Shown here in pieces: positions 42,357 through 50,646 of a stretch of DNA of 64,000 nucleotides. The position numbers and the translations under genes were made by a program. The stretch is from the IMG/VR virus record IMGVR_UViG_3300025876_000005, positions 62,001 to 126,000 of that record. One strand, written 5' to 3'. The stretch is from a virus. The first letter of the stretch is position 1. Each line of letters begins with the position of its first letter. Below the pieces are notes generated by a model that was not told where the DNA came from, made no database searches, and saw only the letters and a list, made by a program, of their open reading frames with translations.

Positions 42357-42713
42357 ATGAAAATTTACAACACATTCGAATCATTCATAAAAGAAGCCCT
42401 AAAAGCTGGCGAAGAATCTGAAATTTACGTTGATGACTATACTCTAGATTCTGGTGAGACTATTAAGGCCGCTGAGATACTAGGTGCAATTAATGCATCA
42501 CCAACCGAAAAGGAATTCAAGCAGTACTTCTTTGATGAGTATGGTGAAGGTTCTTTCGCTAGTGGTGAATTAGAAAAAATAACTGCCTTTTTTAACGAGG
42601 TTAAAGCTGAAGAGAAGGAGAAAGAAGCCGAAGAAGAAAAGGAGAAAGAAGAGGCTGATAAGGCTAAAGAAGGCGGAGACGCAGGTGAGCCTAAGCTAGA
42701 CCTTGACATCTAA
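42357..42713 (+). CDS. Prohead core protein (gp67/gp68-like position)
   Basis: A 118-residue protein between portal and protease, where T4 has gp67 and gp68. It starts MKIYNTFESFIKEA, a targeting-like peptide with a possible cut after IKE, followed by a helical middle. The tail is extremely charged (VKAEEKEKEAEEEKEKEE, about 85-102), resembling the acidic T4 core protein gp67 that is degraded during maturation. Sequence identity to gp67 itself cannot be claimed. Confidence 0.6.
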   Translation: MKIYNTFESFIKEALKAGEESEIYVDDYTLDSGETIKAAEILGAINASPTEKEFKQYFFDEYGEGSFASGELEKITAFFNEVKAEEKEKEAEEEKEKEEADKAKEGGDAGEPKLDLDI

Positions 42714-42737
42714 TAAGATATTTACATAAGCAAAGCT

Positions 42738-42745
42738 GATATATA
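42738..42745 (+). promoter_or_regulatory. GATATATA late-promoter-like motif
   Basis: GATATATAT lies 23 bases before the protease-scaffold ATG. Confidence 0.7.
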
Positions 42746-42768
42746 TTAAAAATAGAAAAACACATAGA

Positions 42769-44973
42769 ATGAAAAATAGCAAAGATTTATTGATTGTTGA
42801 GAGGTCCTCATCGGCACTTACGGTTGATAAGAATGAAAACAAAGACTATGTGCTTGAGGGTATTTTTGGTCAAATAGATCAAAAGAACAGAAACAACAGA
42901 ATCTATACGGAAGATGAATATGTTCCACAGATTGAGGCTCTTCAAGCAAAAATTAAGTCTTCAAAGCTTTTGGGCGAGTTAGATCACCCAACACAATTCG
43001 ATACTTCTTTAAAGAACGTGTCACACATAGTAGAAGAACTTTACTATGATAAAGATACAAAAGAAGTACGTGGTAAAATTAGACTTCTAGATACAGATGC
43101 TGGCCGTCAGGCTAAAGCACTTGTTGACGCTGGTGTACCACTTCAAATTTCTTCTAGAGCTGCAGGCGCTGTTGAATCTAACGGCAAAGTTAAGATCAAG
43201 CAACTATTTACATATGACCTAGTAGCAGATCCTGGTTTCGAGAATGCCGAACTAAAGAGAGTTAATGAGTCTTATGGATTCAGCAACGATGATGGCATTT
43301 ACATTTATGAAATGGGCGGAGAATCTAACATTCTAGAAAACAATTCAGAACAAGAAAAAACAGACACACAAATAAAAGAAAATCAAAACATGGCAGAATT
43401 CGTAAAGGCTGAAGACTTTAACAAGTACTCTGAGTATCTTGCTAAAGAGATCAAGTCAATTAAGGAGGCTATCGACGCAAAGTCTGAAGTAGAAACGACC
43501 GACGTCGATGAGAAAATTACTAAAGTGATTGGTCATGGTGACCATATCGCAGAAAGCGTTAACAAAATAGGCGAGTATGTTGGTTATCTAGCTGGCAAGT
43601 TAGATGACTCTATCCAGTACACAGAACATGTTGCAGAGAAAGCAGATCAAGGTATTCAGTACTCAGAAGAGTTAGCTGAAAAGTTAGACCAGTCTATTCA
43701 ATACTCTGAACATGTTGCAGAAAAACTAGACGAAGGTATTCAGTATACAGAGCATGTTGCTGAAGGAGTTTCAAAACTAAAAGACTTTGCTAACTATCTT
43801 GCAGAAGCTCACAATGAAAATACAGCTTCAGGTGAAAACATCATCGAGTATGTTAACTACCTAAAAGAAAACATGCAGTCAATCTCAGAATACGCTGAGT
43901 ACATCGCTGAATCAATCAACGAGAACTTAGTAACAGAAGATTCGATTGTATTAGATGTAACTGATCCAAAGGCAAAAGACCTTCTTAAATTATTGAAGAA
44001 ACATAAAGTTTCTATGAAAAACTTAGGAGAAGGACCTAATGGATGGGACGAAGTTGAACTAACAGGTTCTAAGAAAGATCTTATGGCTGTAATTTCTGAC
44101 GAAGATGCAGGTTGGGGAGATCCAGATCTAGAAGAGTACATTGAAGAATCTAACGGAGTTTTCACAATTAAAGTAAAATCTTTACTTGAAGGTGATGCTG
44201 GCATTGAAGGTGAAGACGTTGTTAAGAAGGACGAAGAAGAACTAGAAGAAATTGGCGACAACGGAGCTGAAGGTGGCGTTGAAGGCGAAGAAGCTGGTCA
44301 AGAAGCAGAAGAAGGTGCTGAAGGTGCTGCTGATGGAGTTGATGCTCCAGAAGAAGTACATTCTGAAGAAGACAAAGGTACTCAAGAAGAGGCTGATGAT
44401 GAAATGCCAGAAGACGAAGGCGAAGATGGAGCTTCAGATCCATTAGAAGCTTACAAGAAAGAAGTTTCTTCTAAGTTAGACGCACTAGTTGAAAGCGCAA
44501 CTAAAGCTGAGAATGAGAATCCATCATTCTTTAGAATTGTATCTTCAACAACTCAGTCTAAATACAACGAGCTTAACGAAGCTGCAAAAACTGAAGTTAG
44601 ACAAATTGTTTCTAAGAGAGGTTTCATGACAGAATCTGAGATTGTTTCTCTAATCGAAAAATCAAACATGATTGTTGAGTCTAGACAGGCACAGCCATTC
44701 GTACTAGAGGCAATGCCAGCAGAATACGCTGATGTATGGTCAAACCTTTCAGAAGCTAAGCATAATCAAATTTTAGCTCAATCTAAGTATCATAAACTAG
44801 AAACAGAATACCAAGTAAGAAACTTCTGGCAAACTAGAGATCTAAGAGAATCTGCCTCAGTAATGGAGAAGATCGAAATGATTAAAGAGTCGAAAGAAGT
44901 TGAAGAGAACAAAGGCCTTGGATACGATGTAACTGGTTACGCTGAGCAATTCAAGAAGAGATTTAACAAATAA
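42769..44973 (+). CDS. 21/22: Fused prohead protease (gp21) and scaffold (gp22)
   Basis: A 734-residue protein. Residues about 1-175 are the gp21-type serine protease: LLGELDHPTQF (His73) and PLQISSRAAGAV (Ser128 or Ser129), followed by FTYDLVADPGF. After RVNESYG (164-170), a likely self-cut, the chain becomes a scaffold: four 14-residue repeats (281-336), a module shared with the 12103 protein (about 394-462), a long acidic stretch (about 480-570) and a helical C-terminus. T4 keeps gp21 and gp22 as separate genes. An ATG at 43390 (Met208, MAEFVKAEDF), preceded by an A-rich tract, could start free scaffold internally. Confidence 0.85.
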   Translation: MKNSKDLLIVERSSSALTVDKNENKDYVLEGIFGQIDQKNRNNRIYTEDEYVPQIEALQAKIKSSKLLGELDHPTQFDTSLKNVSHIVEELYYDKDTKEVRGKIRLLDTDAGRQAKALVDAGVPLQISSRAAGAVESNGKVKIKQLFTYDLVADPGFENAELKRVNESYGFSNDDGIYIYEMGGESNILENNSEQEKTDTQIKENQNMAEFVKAEDFNKYSEYLAKEIKSIKEAIDAKSEVETTDVDEKITKVIGHGDHIAESVNKIGEYVGYLAGKLDDSIQYTEHVAEKADQGIQYSEELAEKLDQSIQYSEHVAEKLDEGIQYTEHVAEGVSKLKDFANYLAEAHNENTASGENIIEYVNYLKENMQSISEYAEYIAESINENLVTEDSIVLDVTDPKAKDLLKLLKKHKVSMKNLGEGPNGWDEVELTGSKKDLMAVISDEDAGWGDPDLEEYIEESNGVFTIKVKSLLEGDAGIEGEDVVKKDEEELEEIGDNGAEGGVEGEEAGQEAEEGAEGAADGVDAPEEVHSEEDKGTQEEADDEMPEDEGEDGASDPLEAYKKEVSSKLDALVESATKAENENPSFFRIVSSTTQSKYNELNEAAKTEVRQIVSKRGFMTESEIVSLIEKSNMIVESRQAQPFVLEAMPAEYADVWSNLSEAKHNQILAQSKYHKLETEYQVRNFWQTRDLRESASVMEKIEMIKESKEVEENKGLGYDVTGYAEQFKKRFNK
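43609..43776 (+). repeat. Four 14-residue heptad repeats in scaffold
   Basis: Four 42-base units encode (S/G)IQY(T/S)E(H/E)(V/L)AEK.D(Q/E). Fourteen residues equal two heptads, so the region should form a regular coiled coil. More distant copies follow (SISEYAEYIAESIN). Confidence 0.85.
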
Positions 44974-45001
44974 TCTATCTGTTCATTCTATAAATTTAAG
45001 G

Positions 45002-45028
45002 GGAGAGTGTTAATTCACTCTCCTTTTT
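45002..45028 (+). terminator. Rho-independent terminator
   Basis: A perfect stem GGAGAGTG (45002-45009) and CACTCTCC (45016-45023) is followed by TTTTT. It isolates capsid gene transcription from the scaffold gene. Confidence 0.9.
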
Positions 45029-45057
45029 AACTTTTGCAAAAAAGCAAAAATTAAGAA

Positions 45058-45065
45058 GATATATA
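45058..45065 (+). promoter_or_regulatory. GATATATA late-promoter-like motif
   Basis: GATATATAA sits between a strong terminator and the major capsid gene, 79 bases before the preferred ATG (43 before the upstream one). Confidence 0.7.
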
Positions 45066-45144
45066 AACTGATCGACGAATAGGGCTAAAGAAGCAGAAAG
45101 CCCATCGAATGTCGAATAAACAAACAAAAAAAGATCATTCAAAA

Positions 45145-46623
45145 ATGGCAAATTTAATTAACGAAGCTGAGATCAGAAACACTTGGGCTCCTATCATTGA
45201 GGAAGCTACAGGTATTACTGAATCTAACAAGCTTGCATGGATGTCTGAGTACTGCCACAATCACAAGCTGTACGAAGACGCAAACATTATGGCACTTAAC
45301 CCAGGTATGAACTTAGCTGGTATGGGCGCAGTATCTTTCCCAGCTAACGGTAGCACAGCTAACGTAGGTGGTTCAGGTGCAAACGGTTCAGGTGACAAAG
45401 CTCCAACATTGCTTCCTTTAGCAATGCAGGTTGCTGCTCAAACTATCGGTCTAGACTTAGTACCAGTAGTACCAATGGCAGGTCCAATGGGATTACTTTC
45501 TTACTTAGACTACACTTACGAAGGTGGTGTTGCTAACGCTATCGCTAACGGTGCTGACGGTACTGTAGCTCCAACTTACGTAAAAGCTTCAGGTGCTGGA
45601 ACTGCAGACATCGCTGCTGTACCTGATACTAACGGTGACTACGAATTCGTAGGAACTTCAAGAATTGACGGTAAGTCAATCTTTAAAGTAGGTACTATCG
45701 TAGATGCAACTGTAGCTGCTGATTTAGAAGCTGCTGGTGCTGATAGTGATTCTGTTGAACTAGTAAAAGCTATGGAAGATCACATCCCAGGATTTACTGG
45801 TGATGCTGATTCAGACGGTAACGCTCTTCCTTTCTCAAGAGAAAAAGGTGAGTCAACTAGAGACAAGCTAATGGGCTTAAGCCTATTCAGCAAGTCAGTT
45901 GCTGCTGAAACTTTCCAAGTTGCTGCTGGTGTAACTAGAGAGCAAGTACAAGACCTAAAACAATTCGGTGTTGATGCTGTTGCTCAAGTAGAAGCAGTAT
46001 TAACTAACGAATTGACTCAGTCTATCAACGACTACATCTTGAAGTCAATGAGAAATCTTGCAGCTACTAACATAACTGAAAACCCATTCTCAGCTGCTAT
46101 CGACCTATCTCCAACTACCAACTATGGTGGTGAGACAAGAGGTGAAGCACACAGAAGAATTTTAACTAACGTTCTTGCTGCTGCTAACTTTATCGCTAAC
46201 AAAGGTAGAAGAGGTGCTGGTAACTTCGCAGTAGTTGATGCTAAAATCGCTTCAGCTCTACAAGGTATCGCAGGTTTCGTACCTAACCCAATGGCTAACA
46301 CGTTCAACCAAGTTGCAGGTGCAATCTACCCAGTAGGTTCTGTAGCAGGTATCAACGTTTACACTGACCCTAGACTTCCTTTCAACGGAGGTTACCTAGG
46401 TGATTCTGCTGGTACACACAGAATCCTAGTAGGTAGAAAAGGTGACGGTAACTCAGCTGGTCTAGTATTCATGCCTTACCTAATGGCTGAATCAGTACAA
46501 ACAATTGCTGAAGGAACTATGGCTCCTAAAGTAGCTGTTAAGTCTAGATTCGCATTGGTTGAAGCTGGATTCCACCCAGAAACTCAATACGTTGAGTTCA
46601 AAGTTGAAAACGTTGAACTATAA
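45145..46623 (+). CDS. 23: gp23 major capsid protein
   Basis: A 492-residue T4-type (HK97-fold) capsid protein (T4 gp23: 521). The opening LINEAEIRNTWAPIIEEATG parallels the T4 start (ELLNKWKPLLEGEG), and MDTKS-like core stretches include LLPLAMQVAAQTIGLDLVPV (about 90-109) and GPMGLLSYLDYTYEGG (about 113-128). Codon use is strongly biased to a few codons, as expected for the most abundant protein. The ATG at 45145 is preferred because the alternative at 45109 adds a lysine-rich, A-rich leader peptide (MSNKQTKKDHSK) that looks like leader RNA. LINE|A at residues 4-8 could be cut by the protease. A terminator follows. Confidence 0.93.
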   Translation: MANLINEAEIRNTWAPIIEEATGITESNKLAWMSEYCHNHKLYEDANIMALNPGMNLAGMGAVSFPANGSTANVGGSGANGSGDKAPTLLPLAMQVAAQTIGLDLVPVVPMAGPMGLLSYLDYTYEGGVANAIANGADGTVAPTYVKASGAGTADIAAVPDTNGDYEFVGTSRIDGKSIFKVGTIVDATVAADLEAAGADSDSVELVKAMEDHIPGFTGDADSDGNALPFSREKGESTRDKLMGLSLFSKSVAAETFQVAAGVTREQVQDLKQFGVDAVAQVEAVLTNELTQSINDYILKSMRNLAATNITENPFSAAIDLSPTTNYGGETRGEAHRRILTNVLAAANFIANKGRRGAGNFAVVDAKIASALQGIAGFVPNPMANTFNQVAGAIYPVGSVAGINVYTDPRLPFNGGYLGDSAGTHRILVGRKGDGNSAGLVFMPYLMAESVQTIAEGTMAPKVAVKSRFALVEAGFHPETQYVEFKVENVEL

Positions 46624-46652
46624 TCTTTAACTAGATAACACGTTTATATAAG

Positions 46653-46682
46653 AGAGGCTCTCATTTGAGGGCCTCTTTTTTG
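46653..46682 (+). terminator. Rho-independent terminator
   Basis: AGAGGCTCTC (46653-46662) pairs with GAGGGCCTCT (46667-46676), with one G-U pair, and a T run follows the capsid gene. Confidence 0.88.
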
Positions 46683-46695
46683 TTTATAGAAGTCT

Positions 46696-46703
46696 GATAT
46701 ATA
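46696..46703 (+). promoter_or_regulatory. GATATATA late-promoter-like motif
   Basis: GATATATAA lies 28 bases before the next ATG and after a terminator. Confidence 0.7.
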
Positions 46704-46731
46704 ATACAAAGATACTAAAAAAAATAAGAGT

Positions 46732-47592
46732 ATGATGAAGCTTAAGAATAAATTAATGCTTTTTGAAGAATTTGCTGAGACGAGAACTGCAGTAGATACT
46801 AAGGTTAGCAATGTTGACGTTAAACAGGGTGTTGATATTAACGTAGATGCAAAACCAGGCATTAGAACAGATATTGTAAAAGATGTTGATACCATTATTA
46901 ACAAACTTGAATACCTTGCAAATAACATGGAAGATGTTGAGGAATTTGCAAATGAATCACAACTTAATGAAGGTACTGTAGATCAGATTGTGTCGGCAGA
47001 GTTATATATGATTCCAGTAATTGCAGCTGGTGTTGTTGCAGCTGCTGGTGTAGGTGTTGGAATACTAATTAAAAGAGCAGTTACTAAAGCTAAAATTAGA
47101 GCTAAACACAAAAAAGTGGTTAGAGCTAATAAGATAAAAGCTGCAAAGATGGAGATCTACGTAAAAGAACTTAGAGATTATAAGAAGCAAGACTTTGATG
47201 ATAGATCAAGACAGAAAGTTAAAGAATTTAATAAAAAGATCGAAGAGTTAAGACAGGCAGCAGAAGACATGAACGGCGCTCTGATTGAAAAGTACCCAAA
47301 ATATAAAGATTTTATAGGCACTCTAAATTCTGAGGTTAGAATGGAAATCGCTCAGTTTATGTTAGACTCAAAACTTCTTACAGATACAGAAAAAGAAAGA
47401 TACCAAAAGACTTACCGTAATGCAGTAAGATCACTAGATAGAAGATTAAAGAAGGCTGAAGAAGAAAAGAAAGCCGCAGAAGAAAAGGTTAAGAATGCTT
47501 CTAAAGAAGACTTAGCCAGAATTGAGGCTGAAAAAGAAAAGCTTCAACAAGAATTTAAAGATAAAGAAGAAACTGAAGATAGCGAAGCTTAA
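46732..47592 (+). CDS. Internal head protein candidate with membrane segment
   Basis: A 286-residue protein (tandem ATGs at 46732 and 46735). It starts with the targeting-like KLMLFEEFAE (about 8-17); LNEG (about 78-81) is a likely protease site. After it comes a hydrophobic segment (MIPVIAAGVVAAAGVGVGIL, about 92-111) and then a long, very basic coiled coil (112-286). The gene follows the major capsid gene and has its own late-promoter motif, implying high late expression. The plan is repeated in the smaller 61750 protein. I infer an ejected protein that inserts in the host membrane; no known family was recognised. Confidence 0.62.
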   Translation: MMKLKNKLMLFEEFAETRTAVDTKVSNVDVKQGVDINVDAKPGIRTDIVKDVDTIINKLEYLANNMEDVEEFANESQLNEGTVDQIVSAELYMIPVIAAGVVAAAGVGVGILIKRAVTKAKIRAKHKKVVRANKIKAAKMEIYVKELRDYKKQDFDDRSRQKVKEFNKKIEELRQAAEDMNGALIEKYPKYKDFIGTLNSEVRMEIAQFMLDSKLLTDTEKERYQKTYRNAVRSLDRRLKKAEEEKKAAEEKVKNASKEDLARIEAEKEKLQQEFKDKEETEDSEA

Positions 47593-48101
47593 TCTAATTT
47601 ACGCTTAGCATTCTTCTTTGCAAGATCTAGGAACTCCTGTCTCTCATTGAGCAGGAGTTCTTTACATTTACGGCGAAACTCAATTGAACTCTTAAGAATC
47701 CTGCTGTCGACCATTGGAGCCTTTAAGACATCATGGTATTCTGGGTGGACAAAGTTCTCAAGATCAAAATTCATAAACTTAGACTTGATTGGTTTGCCGC
47801 TGATGGCACATAACCAATTAACTGTGTTGACACTCTCTTTAAACTCGTTAATGTCCACAGGGCGCTCAGATTGCCAATCAAAGTATGTTTTGTATGCAGT
47901 ACTATCCTTTGTGCTGACTTTCTGCATTCTAAGGACGCAGTGAATAAACTGGTCATCACCAGACCACTTCTTGATATGACGATTTTCAACCAAGAATCTA
48001 CGGTGCTTTTTCTGAAGAGGCTTCAGTTTAATACCATATCGGTTGATTGGATAACTACCACCGGTTCTCTCAATTCTAATGTCAGCGTAAGATCTAGCCA
48101 T
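47589..48101 (-). CDS. Hypothetical protein, only minus-strand gene
   Basis: A 170-residue basic protein transcribed against all its neighbours; its stop overlaps the end of the 46732 gene by four bases. It has many Arg/Lys and Trp (KKHRRFLVENRHIKKW, about 30-45), so nucleic-acid binding is conceivable, but no family was recognised. The start at 48101 is ATG, and the divergent gap to the gp44 gene (62 bases) must hold promoters for both. Hairpin GAACTCCTG/CAGGAGTTC at 47631-47660, within its 3' coding part, could stop transcripts coming from the capsid side. Confidence 0.6.
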   Translation of the reverse strand: MARSYADIRIERTGGSYPINRYGIKLKPLQKKHRRFLVENRHIKKWSGDDQFIHCVLRMQKVSTKDSTAYKTYFDWQSERPVDINEFKESVNTVNWLCAISGKPIKSKFMNFDLENFVHPEYHDVLKAPMVDSRILKSSIEFRRKCKELLLNERQEFLDLAKKNAKRKLD

Positions 48102-48163
48102 ATATACTATCTATCAGTGAAACTAAGAGGCCAGCTTTCATATAAGATACAAAAGTAACTTAT

Positions 48164-49120
48164 ATGCAGTCAATAAACCAGCTCTTCACAGAGAAGTATC
48201 GTCCAAAAGATTTAAGCGAGTTGATCTTACCAGATCGTGTAATGAATAAGTTTAAAGATGGCCTAGTTCAGAATATGCTGTTTGCAGGCAGTCCTGGAAC
48301 TGGTAAAACATCAGCAGCTAAAGCAATCGTCAATCAATTTGAATTGCCTTATCTCTATATTAACGCATCAACAGATACTTCGGTTGACGTGATTAGAACT
48401 AGAATCACTGACTTCTGTTCAACGGTTTCAATTATGGACAAACCAGGCAGCTTTAAAGTTGTAATCCTAGATGAGGTTGACGGTGTATCGGATCAGTTCT
48501 TTAAAGCACTGCGTGCGACAATGGAGATATTTGCAAGTAACAGCCGCTTTATTGCAACATGTAACTACATCAATAAATTACCAGATCCAATCTTAAGCAG
48601 ATTTGAAGTAATTAACTTTGACTTTGACAAGGAAGAAGAGGCTGAATTGACTAAGAAATATATCAAGCGTGTTTATAATATCTGTAACCAAGAAGAGATG
48701 ACAATTGAAAAACCAGCATTAGTTGAGTTTGTACGTCGTAACTTCCCAGATCTAAGAAGCACCTTGAATAAGCTACAGGGCTATAAAACACAAGGTACAA
48801 ACCATATTACTGAAGCAGAAGTTAAACGCTTCAACTCAGTCTATAAAGATGTTTTTGATCTAATCTTTAACGAGACAGATCCAGCTAAGAACTATCAGCT
48901 CTTGGTAAGCAATTACGCTTCAAAGACAGATGACATCTTACAGACACTAGGCGATGACTTTGTCGAATATATAAAACAAGAAAGATCTCAAAGCGTAAAA
49001 CATATACCACAGATTATTATTACAGTGGCTAAGCACCAAGCACAAAGAGTCCATGTAATCGATCCTGTTGTAACCATGTTAAGCTGTGTATATGAGATCC
49101 AGACTATTGTAAGAGAATAA
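48164..49120 (+). CDS. 44: gp44 clamp loader large subunit
   Basis: A 318-residue AAA+ protein, the same length as T4 gp44 (319). It opens the gp45 ring and places it on primed DNA. Walker A is AGSPGTGKTSAAK (about 41-53), Walker B is VVILDEVDGVS (about 99-109), sensor 1 is RFIATCNYIN (about 127-136), and the SRC-type arginine finger is DPILSRFEVI (about 141-150). The Walker B box reads DEVD rather than DEAD. The N-terminal FTEKYRPKDLSELI is typical of clamp loaders. It starts a short replication run with the FEN nuclease and a gp62 candidate. Confidence 0.92.
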   Translation: MQSINQLFTEKYRPKDLSELILPDRVMNKFKDGLVQNMLFAGSPGTGKTSAAKAIVNQFELPYLYINASTDTSVDVIRTRITDFCSTVSIMDKPGSFKVVILDEVDGVSDQFFKALRATMEIFASNSRFIATCNYINKLPDPILSRFEVINFDFDKEEEAELTKKYIKRVYNICNQEEMTIEKPALVEFVRRNFPDLRSTLNKLQGYKTQGTNHITEAEVKRFNSVYKDVFDLIFNETDPAKNYQLLVSNYASKTDDILQTLGDDFVEYIKQERSQSVKHIPQIIITVAKHQAQRVHVIDPVVTMLSCVYEIQTIVRE

Positions 49121-49160
49121 CAAGATTTTTGTAAAATAATTTTTCAGTGTCAAATATTTT

Positions 49161-49178
49161 TATTATATTTGTACTGTA
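49161..49178 (+). promoter_or_regulatory. Putative host-type promoter
   Basis: TATTATATTTGTACTGTA contains TATATTTG (49164-49171), an exact fit to the Bacteroidota -7 box TANNTTTG, and is almost identical to the site at 16940. It lies 16 bases before the FEN nuclease ATG. I found no convincing -33 box. Confidence 0.55.
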
Positions 49179-49194
49179 CGTAAAAGATAACAAT

Positions 49195-50469
49195 ATGAAG
49201 GTGGGAAAACATACACTATTAATAGACGGCAACTACTTTGTCTTTAGCCGCCTTTTTGTTCTGCCTAAACCTAAGAGCGGTATGCTTCTAGGTGATGATA
49301 AACAAAAAGCACAGTTTATGCGTAAACTGTCAATTGACTTTGCATCTGAGATGCGCAAGCTTAAATGTTTTGTGGATGACGTTGTCATCGCAGTTGACTC
49401 TAAGTCTTGGCGTAAAGACCTATACCCAGAAGCAGAATACAAAGGTACTAGAAAACAAAAGAGTGATGTAGACTGGACTGCAGTTTACTCAATTTATGAA
49501 GAATTCCAAAAGATCATGCAAGAGCATGGTGTAACAGTACATCAGATCAGCGGTGCTGAAGCAGATGATGTTCTCTTTGGTTGGTCAACAATGCTGAACG
49601 ATCGCGGCAAAAGCTGTATCGTTTGGACTGGTGACCGTGACTTAATCCAATTAGTTAATCATTCAACTGCAAACGACGCACATACAATCTGGTACTATAA
49701 CACTAAGAGAACTCTGTATGCATATCCTGGTTTTGTTGAAGACATGGAAAAGTCTGCAGCACAGAAAATGGATAGAGACGCCATGTTATTCAACATGGGC
49801 GGTCAGCATATGCTTAGAGACGACTATCAGACTAGAATCTTAGACTGGGTAAAAGAAAATAAAGTTACAATTGAAGAAGTTGACTGTGATCGTTTTATCT
49901 TTACTAAGATGCTTGTAGGTGACAAGTCGGATAACATCCAGTCAGTTGTGACTTGGCAGAAAGAGATGAAGAATGGTAAGTTGAGAACTTACTCAATTAC
50001 TGATAAAATGGCTGATAAGATCTACGATCAGTTTACAAAAGAACATGCAGATTTTACAATTGACTATCTTTTTTCTACAGAGCACAAAGACGCATTATCC
50101 GATATTATCTACAGAGTTGTCGGCCACAGTAATACAAACTTGATTAAGGCTGGCCTGACTAAGAATATTGCATTGATGTTGCTACATACTAGAACTATTC
50201 CAGATGCTATTCAGAAAGCTATCTTTGCAGCTATTGAAACTGACTGGGAAGGTGCCTTAAATAACGTTGAAACTCTACTTAAAATGGACAAGATCCTAGC
50301 AGGTACTGATTGGCTAGAGAAGAAGCATAACGCTGGCCCAGATGTATTTGCAGGTATGGATATTCCAGAAGAAGAGCCGGTAAAGCCAATGAAACTGGTT
50401 GGTAAAAAGAGCACGGACAGAGAAACAAAAACAGCACCTAAGACTAAAAACTTAAACAACTTATTCTAA
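49195..50469 (+). CDS. rnh: RNase H-like 5'-3' exonuclease (FEN family)
   Basis: The start is ATG 49195; the frame is open to 49147, but that stretch is the promoter region. The 424-residue product is a FEN/PIN nuclease like T4 RNase H (305), which removes primers from lagging-strand fragments. Metal-site motifs are LLIDGNYFVF (about 7-16), AVDSKSWRKDLYP then EYKGTRK (about 64-86), GAEADDVLF (about 120-128), TGDRDLIQL (about 143-151) and VGDKSDNIQ (about 239-247). The C-terminal extension (about 345-424) is linker-like and ends NLNNLF; Leu-Phe at the end fits clamp binding. Confidence 0.87.
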   Translation: MKVGKHTLLIDGNYFVFSRLFVLPKPKSGMLLGDDKQKAQFMRKLSIDFASEMRKLKCFVDDVVIAVDSKSWRKDLYPEAEYKGTRKQKSDVDWTAVYSIYEEFQKIMQEHGVTVHQISGAEADDVLFGWSTMLNDRGKSCIVWTGDRDLIQLVNHSTANDAHTIWYYNTKRTLYAYPGFVEDMEKSAAQKMDRDAMLFNMGGQHMLRDDYQTRILDWVKENKVTIEEVDCDRFIFTKMLVGDKSDNIQSVVTWQKEMKNGKLRTYSITDKMADKIYDQFTKEHADFTIDYLFSTEHKDALSDIIYRVVGHSNTNLIKAGLTKNIALMLLHTRTIPDAIQKAIFAAIETDWEGALNNVETLLKMDKILAGTDWLEKKHNAGPDVFAGMDIPEEEPVKPMKLVGKKSTDRETKTAPKTKNLNNLF

Positions 50470-50645
50470 TGCATACTTTACAAGAAGAGATTACGATACA
50501 AGAGATTTTATCCGAAGCTAATGCTCATGGTTTAAGACTGGAAGTCAAAGAGAGTGCTGAAAAAATATGGAAAGAACGCTCATCCGACACAGAATTTACT
50601 TTACTGGATGCTTACCATTTAGCATTTTTAGACTGGATAAAATAA
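50469..50645 (+). CDS. Very small hypothetical protein
   Basis: A 58-codon open frame starting on the stop of the FEN nuclease gene (TAATG) and ending one base before the next ATG. The product is acidic and helical, with a hydrophobic end (LLDAYHLAFLDWIK). Tight spacing on both sides and an uninterrupted frame argue that it is real. Function unknown. Confidence 0.55.
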   Translation: MHTLQEEITIQEILSEANAHGLRLEVKESAEKIWKERSSDTEFTLLDAYHLAFLDWIK

Positions 50646-50646
50646 T

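Noticed and set aside
44222-44446. Leu/His-rich minus-strand and Lys-rich + strand frames in the scaffold gene
   Set aside because: They are by-products of the GAA-rich acidic stretch of the scaffold; composition is not protein-like.
49147-49194. Longer N-terminus for the FEN nuclease
   Set aside because: It covers the promoter-like TATATTTG; the family starts close to the LLIDGNY motif.
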